From Luscinia megarhynchos (lineage: Eukaryota; Chordata; Aves; Passeriformes; Turdidae), in the NCBI GenBank assembly GCA_034336665.1, contig JAPFBE010000013.1, positions 15,789,056 through 15,853,055 of the forward strand: 64,000 nucleotides of DNA, written 5' to 3'. The first letter of the stretch is position 1, and the number at the start of each line of letters is the position of its first letter. A program made the position numbers and the translations under genes. Positions 1 through 15,500 of the stretch are shown here, piece after piece. Under the pieces are notes generated by a model. The model was not told where the DNA came from. It saw only the letters and a list, made by a program, of their open reading frames with translations, and made no database searches.

Positions 1-422
1 CCTTCAGAACATAACCCTAACTTCCTTAAAACAGAGCATATTTTAGCTTTTCTAAATGTAGTTGTTCCCTTCCACCAACATCTGTTTTCTCTATTTATAA
101 CAGACAAGATACTGGTTATTGCAGTCAATATGTCTTGTCAAACACGGAATAACACTGCAAAAAAACATTAGTTTAACTACCAAGAGAAAATTTTCATCTC
201 AGAAGCACCTCAACCGTAAAAATTTCCACTATATGTTGCTATTCAAGAGTCAGTTTAATCCAAAATTGTGCTGTAGCTTTTAAATCCACACTTTCAACAG
301 CTTTTCACACAGAAAATTATATATTTCATGCAACAACTTGCTCTTCAGTTTGCTAATTCAATCACTGACCAAAAAAAAAGTTCCAAGTTAACATACTGTC
401 TTTGCTAAGAAGTAAGACTTAC
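1..422 (-). other. NECTIN3: NECTIN3 intron 5 (5' end only)
   Basis: This is AT-rich intronic sequence following the exon 5 donor. The intron runs off the left edge. I see no repeat or other gene here. Confidence 0.85.
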
Positions 423-574
423 CTAAAATGTAGATAGTCTTCTGATCACTCCTCTGACCAAGGGCGTTAATCACCTTGCAGATGTAAGTCCCAGTGTAGT
501 TGTATGTCAAAGGGCTGCTGAACTGCAGAGTATTGTTAACAGCCAACAATCCTTCAGGCCATTGTCCATCCAAT
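423..574 (-). CDS. NECTIN3: NECTIN3 coding exon 5 (third Ig domain, second half)
   Basis: The exon is 152 nt, with acceptor ATTCTTTTAG and donor TTAG|GTAAGT. It encodes residues 320-370 ([19 protein letters not shown]..., ending [10 protein letters not shown]), with C352 closing the third Ig domain and sequons N333 and N345. The last base (G at 423) opens codon 371 at phase 1. In mammals the next codon is Asp, and alternative exons for the different tails follow. Those exons would lie to the left of base 1 and are not in the window. Confidence 0.95.
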
Positions 575-3500
575 CTAAAAGAATAGTTATATTTCAAACA
601 TGTACATTTACAGCTAGTTTAAACAGAAGTAGTTTAAAATAATATTGCAAATAATCTAGAGAATGAATTTTTCACTGTGCTCTGACACTTCCAGTGGGCC
701 TTCCTTCAATATTCTCGGTGTACACCTGAGGGATTATTTAGCATTTCATTTCTGGACCAAATCCTTTAAATGTCAGATCTGCTAGAACTAGCAAGCTGTC
801 TAAAATCGTCACTACTACAGCTAAGAAAACAGCATCTCAAAAAAAAACTTGGAGAAACAAGACAATCCAAGCTCTGAAAACTAACTAAGAAGCACTTCTG
901 CTGTCAGGATTAGTTGCCTGTTCATCTGCATCCCAGTAAGTATTTCTGTCCATACATGCTTAATATAGAGGACATTTTGACTAGAAGTTCTGAGTAAGAA
1001 TTCAAGCAGTTTCTCCTCTCATGAGCTGCCTTTTCTCATCTCCCATCACCTTTCTGTCTAAATTACAGCACTGAAATGGAATGTGGTACTTGGCGATACA
1101 CCTGGGGAAACAACTGGTTAAAAAAACTATTTTTTATAAATTGACTTTTCAAAGTCTATCACTTCCCTGTACAATTCTGCCTGAGATTACAGTAACAACT
1201 GTGTAAACACAAGTGAAAAAGGGGAAAGGGCAAAGGCCCTGGAACTATTCTAACAGGGCTGCCAACTGCCCATTAAACACCTGTGTAATTTCATGCCATT
1301 GAAACACATTTTGATTTATCTAAGTACCTATTAACAGCTAGGCAGGCCTAAATCAATATTTAAACTACATCACTAAATGACAGTGTCTTGAAAGCATTTA
1401 GCAAGTGTGATTTTTAAAGTAGTATTAAACAAAAAGGCACCCATCACTTTAAAACAGGTACTCAAAGGAAAAGAAACAAACACTTCACAGTTAACACTAA
1501 ATGCAATCTTCAAAAATGTGGTTCAAGACAACATTCCTACTTCTTTGCTGTGTTGATTGCCCAGAATTGCTTCAGCCACAATTGATAAAAATCAAGCACA
1601 TGCTTCATAATTTATAGCACCAGCAATATTAATTTCAAGAAATTTTATAAAACAGCCAAATGGTTTGAAAGCTCTATTTTAATAAAATCCCCATACATGC
1701 AACACTTAAATATTACTAACCATGCAAATATCACTATCCCAGTAAACACAATGTTGTCTTGGATTCCAAGGGATACAATTGGTTGGTAAGGTAGTTCTAC
1801 AACCTATTGGACTCTGATACCAGTCAAACAGCACACAGTTCAACACAGTACTTATTTCTCCAAGCTCAAGCTACTCTTCTTTTACATGGATTCCCCCCCC
1901 CTACACATGAAGTTCCTCATTCACCAGTACTACAGCTTTTTGGATGGGTTTCGTTTTTGCTCAGAAAGGCACACCAAGTTTATTCCAGAAAATTTCGATT
2001 TCCGGTAAAAATTTATTCCATTTCAGGTTTAGGAAATCTAAGTGTGATCTCAAGTTTGAAAGTCTTTAAATGCATAAAAATAGGTTTATTTTTTCTAGAA
2101 TTGTGAAAAGTGGTAGAATTGATTAGTCCTTACATATGTTTCAAATTCAAATGAGAGAACTGAGAACCCAGTGCATCTGAAGAAGCAAATGGTGCTGCTG
2201 TTAGGGGCTTTTTTTAAACATAGGAATTCTTATGTGTCGAAATTTTTCATCACAGTGATTTTGAGCTAAGCCTAAGATGGGGATGGCAGACCACAGATGC
2301 ATGAAATGTGGATGCTATGTAAGTTTTTAAATTTTTTCATTAGAGGCATATGTAAGTAATAGTTGGATCCTTACTAGATTTTTTGGTCTTTGCTCTACAT
2401 GCTGCAACACACAGAGCTGAGTCTAACTTGAGCACCTAAAGAGAGTTTATGACAAACTGTTTAGGCATATACATTTACAAGATATCCACTCACCTGTGTT
2501 CAGACAAACACACATCTTGTATTCTCCTTTTAAAAAGCTGGATAAAACCATTACAACCAATACAAGTCATGTAGCCTTTGTTTTCAAAACATGCATTTAC
2601 TGTAAGCAAAATGATTATACCATGCAACATGATTGAATCAAATATTTACCTGCTCCACCTAAACTCCATAGGCAATGGATTTGCATCAGCATTACACTTG
2701 AGCTGAACATTTCCTCTTCCAATGAACCAGTTTCCATCATAACCAGTTACTGAAACTTCTGGGGCATCTAACAAAAAAGATTTAATCTATGAACAATCAC
2801 AATTACTATTAAAAGTGTAAATTGTGTGTAAGATCAATAGAACAGAAAAGAGTACCATTTTTCTTTTTTTTGAGAGGAATGTGTACTTTAGTTGTTGGTT
2901 GCCATTTTGCTATCAAAGACCACCACCAAAATATACAGAGAACATGATACAGTTCCAAACTACAACATTAATATGCATCAGTGAACAATTTGTTTTAATT
3001 GGTTCAACTTTCCCAGTGTGTTTTCAGCAACCACACAGCACCTTGAGGAAGTGAGAGAACTTGAGAAAAAAAAACCCTCAGTTTCATGTTTTTGGGAAGT
3101 GAGGAACAGTAACTTAGAACTACTTCTCACTAAAAAGATACAGCAAAGGATCAAAACCTTGGGAGAAACCAGGTAATTAGGAAATCACCAAAAAGTTCAC
3201 AGAAGCCAACTATAAAGATTAAATTATCCTTTGGCATCAAAATGTAGAATTATGTCATGGCTCTAAAAAGCCAGGAGGTGATTTTAGAGAAGCCTTGGAA
3301 AAATATTCAAAAGCCAAGGAACCAGTATGATTTGGGATAAGCTTGAGCTGACATGGAGTTGCAAAAGCTAGTAAGTGTCAGGAAGACTGAAGAGCACACA
3401 CTGCTTCTCACTTGCTGCTGTGTACCTTACTATAAAACTTTGCTAGAAATTCTGAAACATGCATTAACACTTAACTCAGCTGGAAATATTAAGACCAACT

Positions 3501-6500
3501 TGCATCCTCACTTTATTTTCAATATGAAATAATTCTTTTATCCACTGTTTGAGACAATACAAATCCTCTTTAGTTTTATTGCTGTATCAACGGCCCTCCA
3601 ATCTAGAACTTCATTTCAAGAAGCGCTAATCACTACTTTATGCCAAAATATGTGATTCTTTACCAAACAGAAGAAAACCAAAATCAAATTCTAGTCAAAT
3701 CAAAACAACCAAGTCTACTTTTTCCAGGGCCAACATTTGTTCTACTTGAACTGACAGACTTCTGTGATTTAGGAACTTTAAAGCAGCACACAGCCAAGAC
3801 AGGACACCAAAAGGAACAACAGAAAAGAAGTTTGTTTTGTTCATATATGCACTGTCTAACAAAAAGGGACCACATACCTAAAGCTTATTTGTTATCTGGT
3901 TTTAACTAAGCAACACTGTAAGCCACCTCGCTCTGCATTCATGTCTTTTAAAAGCCATACATTTTTAAAGAAGCCCAGTTCAGGTTTGAATTATATGAGC
4001 AATCAGAAGCTGAATAACAAATGCCAGGTATGTACGTATTATGTTCTTGTTTCCTTATGCTAGTTAGAGTGGACAAAGCTTGGTGAATACTCTGTAAATA
4101 ACTTATTGACCACCACAAGACCTATTTTCAACTTTTAGCATCTCAAACATGAATCTTCATTAGCATTCTTTTTTAATAATGCTGAAATTTTAAGACATTA
4201 TAAACAGCTTATGGATCCACCCTCATGTTTACCCATGACTCAATTTCCAAAACTGTATAAATGTAACAGTATTCTAACTTCATGACTTTATTTTCAATAC
4301 AGAGACCCTAGGCTTTTACTTCTGCCTGACCTACCTCTGATCACAGCTTTTCTACAGTTTCCATCTTTATTTTCCTGGAGAAGAAAGTGCTCATTTCCTT
4401 TCTGTGGAAGCATACACAGATTAAGGGGGAGGTTGCAAGATACATACCAGGAGTGATTACCTCACGGAATACTTACACTGTATGTCCAACACATAAGGGT
4501 ATCGGATCTCCTTTTCAAAGGCAGGGTGCCTCACAACGCAAGTTATGCGTCTTCCTCTTGCAAATCGTGTAGGGACAATCACATAGTGGCTCACAACTGT
4601 CACCGTTTCATTTGGAAACAAAGTGGAGGTGGATTCCATTTCACCAAGGCCTCCTTCCCAGTCAATCTGTGCAGCAGGTTTTCCAGTGGCTGCTGTACAA
4701 GTGGCTGCTACTGTCCTATTGGCACCATCTATTAGAGGGTTTGGTCCTTTCGTTAAGCTCACAACAGGTTCAACTAAGGAGGGGAAAAAGAAGGAGATTT
4801 AAACAAGAACTCCATTTCTTTGGAAATGTCACTAGCTAAAAGTTAGGCAAGACCTAAATCCATTTGCAAATGCTCATGTTAATCAGACATCCCAGATACA
4901 AGACCACACATCTCAAGTGATGACAGCTCTTCAAGGCTTTGTCCTGCCCACACCATCCCCCTTTGTCCACTCATTCAAGTTCAGTGCTGTTCATTCACTA
5001 CTTTTAATGCACTGACAGGGAATTCAGAGTGGTTAGGTCCAAAACACCAATTGCAGTGCTCCAGTTGCAGTGTCTGACATGAGAGCTTAAGGCATTATGT
5101 TGAAACTACACTGCAGTTTTTTTTTAAAAACTTAGATTCTGCTGCATTTTCAAGAGTTCCAGAATTAATCTATACTGTCAGTTTGTGTCACTTGAAAGCT
5201 ACTTCAGTGGTCCAACACCCAACATCAAGAGTTTAAGCTTTTCTTGATCACACTGATACATATGATTTCCAAGCTGCATCTTTATTACATACACACACTC
5301 CACACAGTGAATAAAGGATCTAATATGTACACAGAAATATGCAATTGTATATAAAACTTATGAGTTTGATATACAAAGTGATCTACATATACAGAAAATT
5401 TCAATAACAAAATTAAAATAAAATTTATTATTTTATATATAAATAAAATTTTGCCTATAGATATACACTCTTGTGTATGAATCCCCATAAAAGTTAAAAA
5501 AAAGGAATTCAATACTAAGACTAAAGAAATCTGGACATGGAAGGATGTGACCTCCTTGTAAAGCCACTGCTCACCCCAAAGTATTAAAAACTTGGGGAAC
5601 ACACTTTTTTCTACAAGGAAGTTGCATTCCTCACATACAAGTCTACTGCTGAGGGTCATAGACTAAAAAGCTTTTAAAAATTTCCTTCTGGTGTAGCAAA
5701 TCTGTTTTGGCCCTGTACAAGCTACCCATCAGTTGCAGCCCAAGTCAGGGAAAGCTGCCTGGTGCTTCAGGTACAAACCATGGCTGGGCTGTTTTAGCAT
5801 GGCCCATTTGTGTCACCAGCTCTGTAAGGGACAAGTTTGCAGTAGTGGAGCAGCCTATTCCACAGCCCTGGTCTTTTGCTCTAACCTGGCTACTGGAGTC
5901 CTCTGAAGGAAGGTCATGACTACTCACCATAATGCTTCAGAATCCACCTCAGTGGATCAGCCCTCACTAATCACAAAGCAGAGACAAGTCTTGCAACTTC
6001 TGTGCCTTTCAGTATCAGAAGGAGAAAGGTTAGTTCATGGAATTTCTTTCCAATAAACTGAAGCTGACCCACAGACACATTTTGTAACAATAGAGCAAAG
6101 TTCACTGTACCTGGCAAGTTCTCCAACTACCTATACCTTCCAAAGATAACTAGGTAACAAATATTTTCAGATTCAGCCCATTCAGAGCCAGGATCAGTTT
6201 TTGACTGTTTTCTGCTCAGTCTAGCACTGCTCATGTCTGAACAAGCTGGTTTATTATTTGCTCAATTACACTAAAGGAAAAGGCAATTATTAAATGTATA
6301 ACCTTATAAAAATGTGTGTTTTCTCTTCTATGCTTAGAAGTGCTTGAAGAATATAAGTTGTTATGAAACTGAAGATTGTTTGGGCAGATATTGAGAGCAA
6401 ATTATTTTCTACTTTATTTCTCTGAATGCCTACCCTCTGAGATTTGTTAGTAACCCTGCTGAAAATAAACCAATAGCAGTTTTTTTTTCTGCCAAGTTGC

Positions 6501-9500
6501 ACACTCACTCTTCTAGATCTGAAGCACTTCTAATACAGCATCTTTCAAAATCTGATTCCCTGGTCTCCAACACCAGCAATAGCTAGAGCTTTCTGCAGTA
6601 AGCTTTATATCTGAACTGATGTACATGCATAAGCATTGTCTCATCTACAAAAAAAGCCTTTAAAGCCTACTATGAACTTGAAAATTACATTTGTTATTTG
6701 ACCCACAATTTGGTTTTTCTGATCAACATACTGCCTTGTTCTCCCCAAACCACTGGTAAGGACTTCTTCAATAGTTTCTGTAGTATTACTAAAATGCAGA
6801 ACGAAACATACAAATTTATATTTAGAATTTTACATGCAAGAAAATACTAATTTTTGCTGTCTTCCTCCCTTCTCAAGATCTCCATAACAGTAAAATCAAT
6901 TAAATTAGCAGCTATCTTTAGTATTTCATGCCAAAACTGAAGGCTCCAATAATTTCAGCTGGAAATAAAAGTTTGATATGTTCCATCACTTTGATTTTTC
7001 TTTTTTAAAAAAAGCAGGTAACTGTGTAATTTTTCCTCTACGTCTTTGTGAAGGGATACTTAAGTAAACAAGAACTCTTAACTAAGTTGCAGAGATGTCC
7101 AGACCCGAAACAGACTACTCAGCACCATACTTTTAGAAAAAGAAGTTCTTCAAGTATTCAGAAAGCATGATAGACTAAACAAAAAACCTATGTTCTCAAG
7201 TGATGAGAGATTTGTCAGTTTGAGTTCATTGTGTATACTTGTTTTATACTTGTCAACTACATACAAAGGTGAACTATTCAAAACTACTCAGGGTCATAAA
7301 ATATACTTATTGCCAGTCCTATGTGTTTCCAAGCTTTAGTTTTTTTATACATCACAAATATTTAGGCTTTTACTGCCACATCTTCCCCTAAATTGTGATT
7401 CTTTTACTACATAACAACTGCAAGATAAATAAATAGCCACTTACTGAAAAATGGAAAGCAATTGCTGTTAGGATACTTATTTCTATAGTTTACCATTCAG
7501 GACTACTTTGTCCCAGCAACCAAACAAAATCAGCAGAAGTCCAGCTACTTATTCTATGGCCCTTCTACATATTGCAGTTATGGATTAAGAAGTATCTGGT
7601 GATTGAAACCATAATGACAAGGGGCCATGGCATCTCTGCCTCAGTGTGAAACAGTTTACCATTTTCAATTTGGAAAAGAGATTACCCAAAGTATGGGCTT
7701 TGGAATTTTTTTGGTGGTAATTTTTTGTTTTTTTAAAATGTAATTTCTATATGCAGTCCTCTTACCCCAAGACCATGCAGTGTGTCACATAAATGTGATT
7801 TTCACTTTCTCTGCTCACAGTGGTGGTGGAGGGATATAAGAGGCAGCTGGGAGAGCATTAGAGAAGCTGTTACACCCACTCAGTAGAAACACTGTGCTCT
7901 ACTCAGGCCAAATGAAAGAGATGGTGAAGACAATGCTTTGTGTGGAAAAGGAAGCCACCAATCCCCCAAGATCCAAAAGCAGGACCTACTTCCACAGTGT
8001 AAGAGTTAAAGCAACATTACGGCATGAATGATATTTGAATATTCAAGGCAGGATGGCTGAAGCATGGAAGCTAGATGGGCAGTTGTTCAATGTGTCTCAA
8101 CTAATTTGCCAACCTGTGGCAAATTCCTTTTACTGACTCATCACCACCACCTAATTTAACCCAGCTTTTTCTACCTTCACCTTACATTGAACATAGACAT
8201 ACCAGAAATCTCTCACTGCTCAAGCCCTTACACTTCTTTAAACAAAAAGAACATAATACAGCATCCAGACAAGAGCCTTAAATCCTACTTCATTAAGATT
8301 TGAGGACACAAAAGCTGCTTTTTGGTTTTCATGTACTTCAAAAGGCTTTTTCAATTGCTTCTGTTAGTTTTAAAACTATTTTTCTGCACACACCAGGCAT
8401 AGGAGGTCTAGATGAAGTTGGCATGATTACAACACACACAGGATTATTTCCTCCTGACATTAAAGTCACTAATTCCTTGGCACTAGCATGACACAAGGAA
8501 TTGTGATCCCTTTCACAGATCACAACTGACATGTACTTGATTAACTTCTTTCCAAAACATTATTTCAAGTTTTTATTTTCTCTCACCTCAAAATCAGGAA
8601 GCTTCATCTTTCTGTGTACTTTATTCTGCTTGCTAATTAATGCTTAATTATAAACTTATTAAGGTTTTCTTGTTTTAGTGGTTTCTGGAGGGGTTTGCTT
8701 GTTTGTTTTAAGGCCAGTCAGTTCACTAATTTGCCATCTACTTGATACTTTTATTGGCCTACAGTATTCTGTAGTACTTAAGAAGAACACGTACCTCTCA
8801 CCAACCAGCACTTCTCGACTATTATTACTTCATCAGAATTGTCTGAGTGGATCCAGTGTCCATACTGCCTGACATTCATCATCTTAATTCCTAATTGGAA
8901 GACTTTCTGCATTAGTGTCTGGTATCTAATTCATGGTGACAGACCTACACTTTGACACTCTATACAGCTCATTCCTCACTTGCAGCATTGGTAAGAGCCA
9001 GGCTGCAGAGGAACAGGACCTACTTTATCAATACCCATGATGAGAACTCCTACTCAGCAAGACAGAGGCAAACCAAACCAAGTATTTAAAATAATCATGG
9101 ACAGCACTCAAGTTAATAACATAAAAATTATGTCAGCTCTGCAAGCTACCCTGCTGACAAGCCATTTCTTCTGCCCTGAGACACCAGTTTGCCTCATTTG
9201 GTCAACATCTTGGGATCTTGGGGAAACCAACAGCTTGACACAAAAAAAAACACTTGCCATTTTTTGCACAAATTTAATGAGCCAAAGTTTTAGAAAAGTT
9301 CAATATATCTGTTAGATCCTAAAAGCACTTTCATAGTTCCACTGTCTTAACCTCTTCTTTTACAGCACATTTCCTTAAGACAACACGAAGCACTAAACAA
9401 GGCAAAACTGGCAGTGGGCAAAGTCACCAAACATGGCTATTCTGTTAAACTTGGGGCACATAAGAGGTTCTAGATATGGTTTTAAGTGATCAGTGCACTG

Positions 9501-12500
9501 TGGCAAAACACAGGGCATTTTATCTTGCAGTGATTTTTTTTTCCTTCCATTTGTCTTCAGTGTCTCCACTTTACAGCATAAAAGCATCTAGTACATGACT
9601 AAGTATGTCCACTACACATATGGAAGGAAACTAATTCTTTGCTAAGAAAGAATAGACAGGGACTAGGAAAAAAGGCAATCCTGCTTCAACTGGAAAGAGC
9701 CTCAGCCTTAGGACAGGAACTTTTTTCCTTATTTAAGGGAGAGGTTTTTAGACCACTGGGAAAATGCAGTCAATGCATCATTGAAGATGATTTTAAGTTA
9801 CATCAAGATTTAAATTACAGCTATTGCATGCCTTAAGATTCTGATGAGCTTGGAATTCCTGAGTTCAGGCCAGCAAAGTTCACAAGTTACTAATTTACAA
9901 GCATATTCTGAAAATCACTACTTCCCCAGTATTTTAAGTTTAAGCCTAAAAGTCAGTTTAGCAAAAAGTTTCTAGAAGGACAGAAAATACACTGCTAAGG
10001 CCAAAGAACTTAAGTCTAACAGAGGGCTACCTAGTGGTACATGCAAGTGAAGCTGCTGGTAACTAGGATGGAAAAGCATCTTTACAAATAGCAGCTGGGT
10101 TTTGCCATTTAGAGGTTGATACCAAGTCCTTAGAGACTTAAAACAATTGGCAACCATCTACCTCAATGATGAAAAAAGCAATGACCAGAACCACTGCATG
10201 CCTGACTGATACACATTATGAAAAATTGCACTTGGAATAGGCAAGGAAGTATCTAATGAAACAGGTTGTGGTCCTTCTACTCTTTCAAATGTAAAGTAAT
10301 AAGCACAAGGGACACACTTTCCCAAGTTCCTCCTGATATTATGAGTGCAAAATAGACACAATTACTAATGTTACCTAAAAAAAAAAAAACTACCAAAGAG
10401 GAACTGACTAGAAAAGGTGAGGGGGGGTAGTAAGAACTTCCCACTGCTTATTGGTAAAGAACAATAACTGAAACCTGAAGTGAAAAGACTGCTACAATAA
10501 CCACAGACATAACTACTTGCAGTATAGATGGAAGTCAGGTGAAAAAGACAGCCGTAAGACCACATGCTTTGTGCATCACACAGAATTTTGGTCAAGTTAC
10601 TGGTTTCAAATTGGATTAAGCCATATGCTTTGATGCATTTATTTTGCCCCACCTTGTGGTGAAAACCAGTTTACATACTGTGCTACAGCCATTTGCTTAA
10701 TCCCATTGAGTATTCTACTACTAAGAAAAGCTGGTGTAAAAGATCAAGAGATGATCCTAAAAAGCTTACAGAAATTGTCAGTGATGACCACCTCAGCTAC
10801 AGAAAATATCATTTGACTCCTGGCAGAAGATACAGAAGTACAGTAGTACAAGAGGAATACTATTGTAAGGAGAGGCAAGTTAATAACAGGCTTTCAAGCT
10901 TCAGGGTAATCATTTTACCTCACACTGCAGTAACCCCTGAGTTACTTGCACTTCAGCACTAGTTCCTTATGACAACAATACTCAGTCCCTCAACAAGAGG
11001 GACAAAATTAGTATAAACAAACGCTCCAAGTCTATAAAAGCTTCACATTATGACTACCCACAAACAGTCAAGAACTTAAATTGACTCTTACTTCCCACAA
11101 CTCCCAGCAGTCATCTAGATAGCTTTGCTTTACATTTACAGTGTTCAAAGAACAGTTTGCATCACCAGACCCAAGCAGCTATATGAAATTATCATGATAT
11201 ATTATCAGCACACTAAGAAAATCATTAAAATAGTTTTGGAAGGGACTTTTTGAAGTCCAATGCCCTTGCAGTAGCAGGGATGTCTTCAACTATGCCAGGC
11301 TGGTCAGAGTCCCATCTGACTGTTTCCAGACACGGGGCATCAACTCTCCCTGGGAACCCTCTAACCTCATTACAGTTGATGGACTCTTTCACTGAGACAG
11401 CCAGTTATCAACAGGGTTTAGAAATACCTGCTTTTTCTGAAGACAAGTGACACCTCAGTACTGAGGGAATTCAGCCAAGGCAGTAGCTAAAGCCAAGCTC
11501 AGCAGCTTCCCATTGCACACACAAGTCCCTGGTATCAGCATTGTCTGTCAAAGCTCTAAAACACTGTGTGAATACAAACTGAATGTTTGTTTTAGCAAAA
11601 TACCCAAATAGGAACTGGTTATTTATTTTTAATAACTAGACAGTCAAATAACAAGTTCTAGAGAAGCAAGGCCCAAAAGAAGTCTCTCTATGACGTTACT
11701 AAAAGTAGCACACCTGTAATGAGAGACCAGCACATACATATTTTGCATTTTCTTTGGGTTAAATGGTAAAATACAACTTACTAATAAGTTTGCAGAAGTT
11801 TCCTTTCAAAAAGAAGCTGACTTACCTAATACTATTACAGTTGTTGACGACTGTGTATTTCCAAGTGGGAATGTAACTGCCTTGCAAACATATTCTCCTG
11901 CATCAGAAAAGCTTACATTTTTTAAGATGATTGTTGCATCAGTAAGTGAGTAGTTTTTAAATGCCACTCTTCCTTGGTATTCTCCTTGAACAGATATTCC
12001 ATATTCAGGGTGATGAACAGCAATAGTCTGTGAACTTTTACCATATATCTTCTCCCAAGAAACTTGTGTTATTGTTTCGTTTACATCAATTACGCATTTC
12101 AGTGCAACCTTCTTCCCCCAAACTGCTGTCACATGTGGATCAACAACTGGTCCAGCTAAGGCACCTGAAAACAAAGCAATTGTTAGTTGCTACACAAGAA
12201 AACTTGATTTTCACAGTAAGCCTTCTTCCACAATTAGCTTACCTTTCTAGAGAAAATTCCTGCTTTTTTTTTTTTTTTTCTGAATAACTGATTCTCAGTG
12301 TGGAAATGTATTTCAAGCCAAACATCAAATCTAGGCACAGATCAATTATTTTTCACCACTAACACACAATGTCATATGAAAATGACCTGACAATTGTGTA
12401 ACAGCCTTTTGGGAATTTAGCTAGATATGAACATAATTCAGATTTACCAAAAAAAAACCAAACCAAGACATTATATTTTTAGCAGTCTGATTACTGATAC

Positions 12501-15500
12501 AGAGCACCAAGCAAAAACTTAAATTAAACTACTGCACTTACGTGTTTCTCCTTAAATAATTTTTATTAAGTCTTATCTTCTATTAGTAGGAGTAAGTGAA
12601 ACTTCTAGCCCGTTACCATACCAGTAAATACTTAAAAAGCAAAGCAACAATTAAAAAACAAACAGAAAAGCCCCTACCATAATCCCACAAAGCACTCTAC
12701 ATTTTTAGTGACAGTCACTCAGACCTTGAACTTTCCCACCCTACTTCCTAATGAAGACATTTACCATCATACATATGCAATCTTGCTGCTTCAGTGTAGT
12801 GGAGTGTCTTCACACAAGATCTCCTCTCAGACAGTAAATATGCAAGAGTAGGTACAGTCAAGTGCTTGCTTAGGATTTCAACATTTAATACCCAAAACGC
12901 CTTCCACAGTAGCAACTACATTCTGAGCTCAGCATTTTACACCACCCTCCTTTCAAAAAAGGAAACCCACAGTTCAATATACCACAGGTTCACAATTTCT
13001 TTTGTCAAACAGATGCTCCAGCAACTTCACTCATTAATTCTCTCAGAGCAAACTAACCTGATGAAAAGGAACCAGTGTCTTAGTCAGTCCACAATGTATG
13101 TCTTCTTCCCGTGCTCAGTTTTTAACAGAGCTGTTTCAAATGCTCTGGTTCTCTCTTCAGATACCAAATCAGTACTAAAGTTGTTACTGAGGAAGTTCAC
13201 CAATGAAGCAAAAGCATAAATTTTATTAGCTTCATTCTTATAAGCATGAAGAAGTCATCCAACTTGAGACATGAGCTGCCTTTTCACTAGCCAAGTTCAC
13301 ACAAAAGGCAAACCATGTGTTCAGGAAAGAAGTCTTTATGTGCCTTTATCCACAAGTCCATTGTTAAAAGTTTTCTGCTTCCCATCAATTGATTTTTTAT
13401 TGTTCAAACCATTTCTGAGTCAATGAAGTCACCCAAAAAAGTGATTTAGCTATGGATTTCTTCAGTATAAAACTACTGACTAACATCAATAGTATGAACA
13501 CTTGAAGTTACACAAATAGGTCAAACTAAGCCAGAAATTTAGACCAATATTGTTGATACATTGGTCGCTAAGTGGGGCTGGTGAGGGGACAAAAAACAGC
13601 AAGAAAAGTAAAAAGAAAACCATACCATGTTTCATATAGAAAATATCTGCCATGACAAGTGCTGCAAGAACATTCTGTCTATTCTCCTCACGCCTCTTAC
13701 CTAACACATTATTGTGACAGACTGGAAGAGAGCAACTACTTGCAAACCAGCATGCAGAGAGTTCTGCCCAAACTTCATCTCCTTTGAGACTTGCTCTCAA
13801 TAAATTTAAACATAAGGTGGAATGTTCCTCAAAATGTATTTGACTATTGCTTTTCTACCTTTTAAGCAAGGCTCACAAGTTGCATTTAATCTGCTGAATC
13901 TTAACCTATATTAAACTTTCACATAGTGGTTAGCTGTAAATAATCCCAAGCAACACAGTACAGAAAAGCCCCAGAAATGAACTTACAAAAACTGCTCAGA
14001 CTTCTGAGGAAGGTAACAAACAACTGAAAAAACATCCCAGTTAACTGAACACATGAGCTCTTTTGCTTCCTTTTATTTTTTTTTTGACAACTCTGTTCCC
14101 CGTAATTGGAGGCTTTAGCTACATAAAGATGACCATTGTACATTTAAAAAGTCAATACTCAACCATTTTCCCACTAAGGAATACTTCTAACAGCTCATTC
14201 ATGCCATGAGAATATTGTGTTCTCACATGAATTACATTAATATTTTCAGAAGCCAAACTTTTTCATTGCTGCTATTTTCAAGATTTACAGACTGAACTGA
14301 GCAGGACCCATATATATTTATAGACATAAAAACACTTGCAGCTATAGAATGTTGATCAGTTAGATCTTTCTCCTTCACCTTCTCCAGCAAGGGAGATAGA
14401 GCTAATAGATTACTACTCCAAATTTAACATTTTTACATTTATCACATCTTCTGATACATGTTCAGACTCCAAAGATGACCAAAAAATCAGCTTATTGACT
14501 TGCATTATTTAACTTACATACACCTCACACAACAGTATATAGACTCCAAAGTGTTTAAAGTACTAGAAATGGTTTAAATCTGAATTTAATTTGTATTTAA
14601 TGTATGTATTTAATTTGGAACAGTATCTCTTGTTTTAATCTCCATCCAGTTATAATTTAACTAGCTGTAGTTGCAGAGCAATCAAGCTAATAGCTCAAAC
14701 CAGTGAGCTAATTAACCATGCAGATATTCAGGACTCAGACTCTTCAGGTAAGTATTTCCTTTGACATAAAGACTTCCACCCAAGAGTCAGTATTCTGCTC
14801 ACAGATTCCAGTTGAATAAGGAGATACCTCTCCTCCAAAATAACACATTTAGAGGCTCACAATGCACAAGGTTCTGAAGAACAAGACAGTACAAGAGCTC
14901 ACTATTCAGGTCCTTAACTGTTCCAAAGTACTGGCACATAGGACATACACTTATTGTTTTAATGAGGCCTAACCCTCCTCCTCTTGAAATCTGACCTTTT
15001 CTGCTTCACATTCACAGTACTGAAGTCTGTCATGCTCAACAAACCTTATGGATAAGCTTTGTACTTAATTTAGCAATCAAGATATTTTTCAACTTCTCAA
15101 GGTAAACACATCATGAGGTTTTCTTCCTTTCTTTATATTTGTCCAAATTTTTACAGATCTGCCTTCCCTTTCCTTTTTGCTCCCTTGAAATATGTAAGAT
15201 TGTCCTGTGCTGTTTCACATGCAGCCTGATGAGATTGCCATCTTAAGCACTTTAACATAACTCAATTTCAGCTAAGTCCCTATGCACTAACTGATTTTTG
15301 ATCACAGTGATCCAATGCCATGCTTGGCAATAAAGACAAGAATCTTACCTGAAACAGCAAGGCACTGACTCTACTCATGTAACTTGACAAAGTTTAAAGA
15401 GTAAACAAAACAAAAATATCCCTAAAGCTCACTTGCAACATTAAAAGCCACAGAAATAGGTGCTATCAAATATTGACCATAATAACAATCTGTTCAACAT

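Noticed and set aside
388..422. Open frame continuing past NECTIN3 exon 5 into [11 protein letters not shown]
   Set aside because: It is intron read-through after a consensus GTAAGT donor. The family match stops at the donor.
575..597. Upstream extension of the exon 5 frame (MKYNYSF)
   Set aside because: It lies before the TTTTAG acceptor. The NYS sequon there is intronic and is not counted.
4457..4476. Open frame continuing past exon 3 (CKYSVR)
   Set aside because: Intron read-through. The T|GTAAGT donor at 4477 gives Tyr281 with exon 4, as in other nectin-3 proteins.
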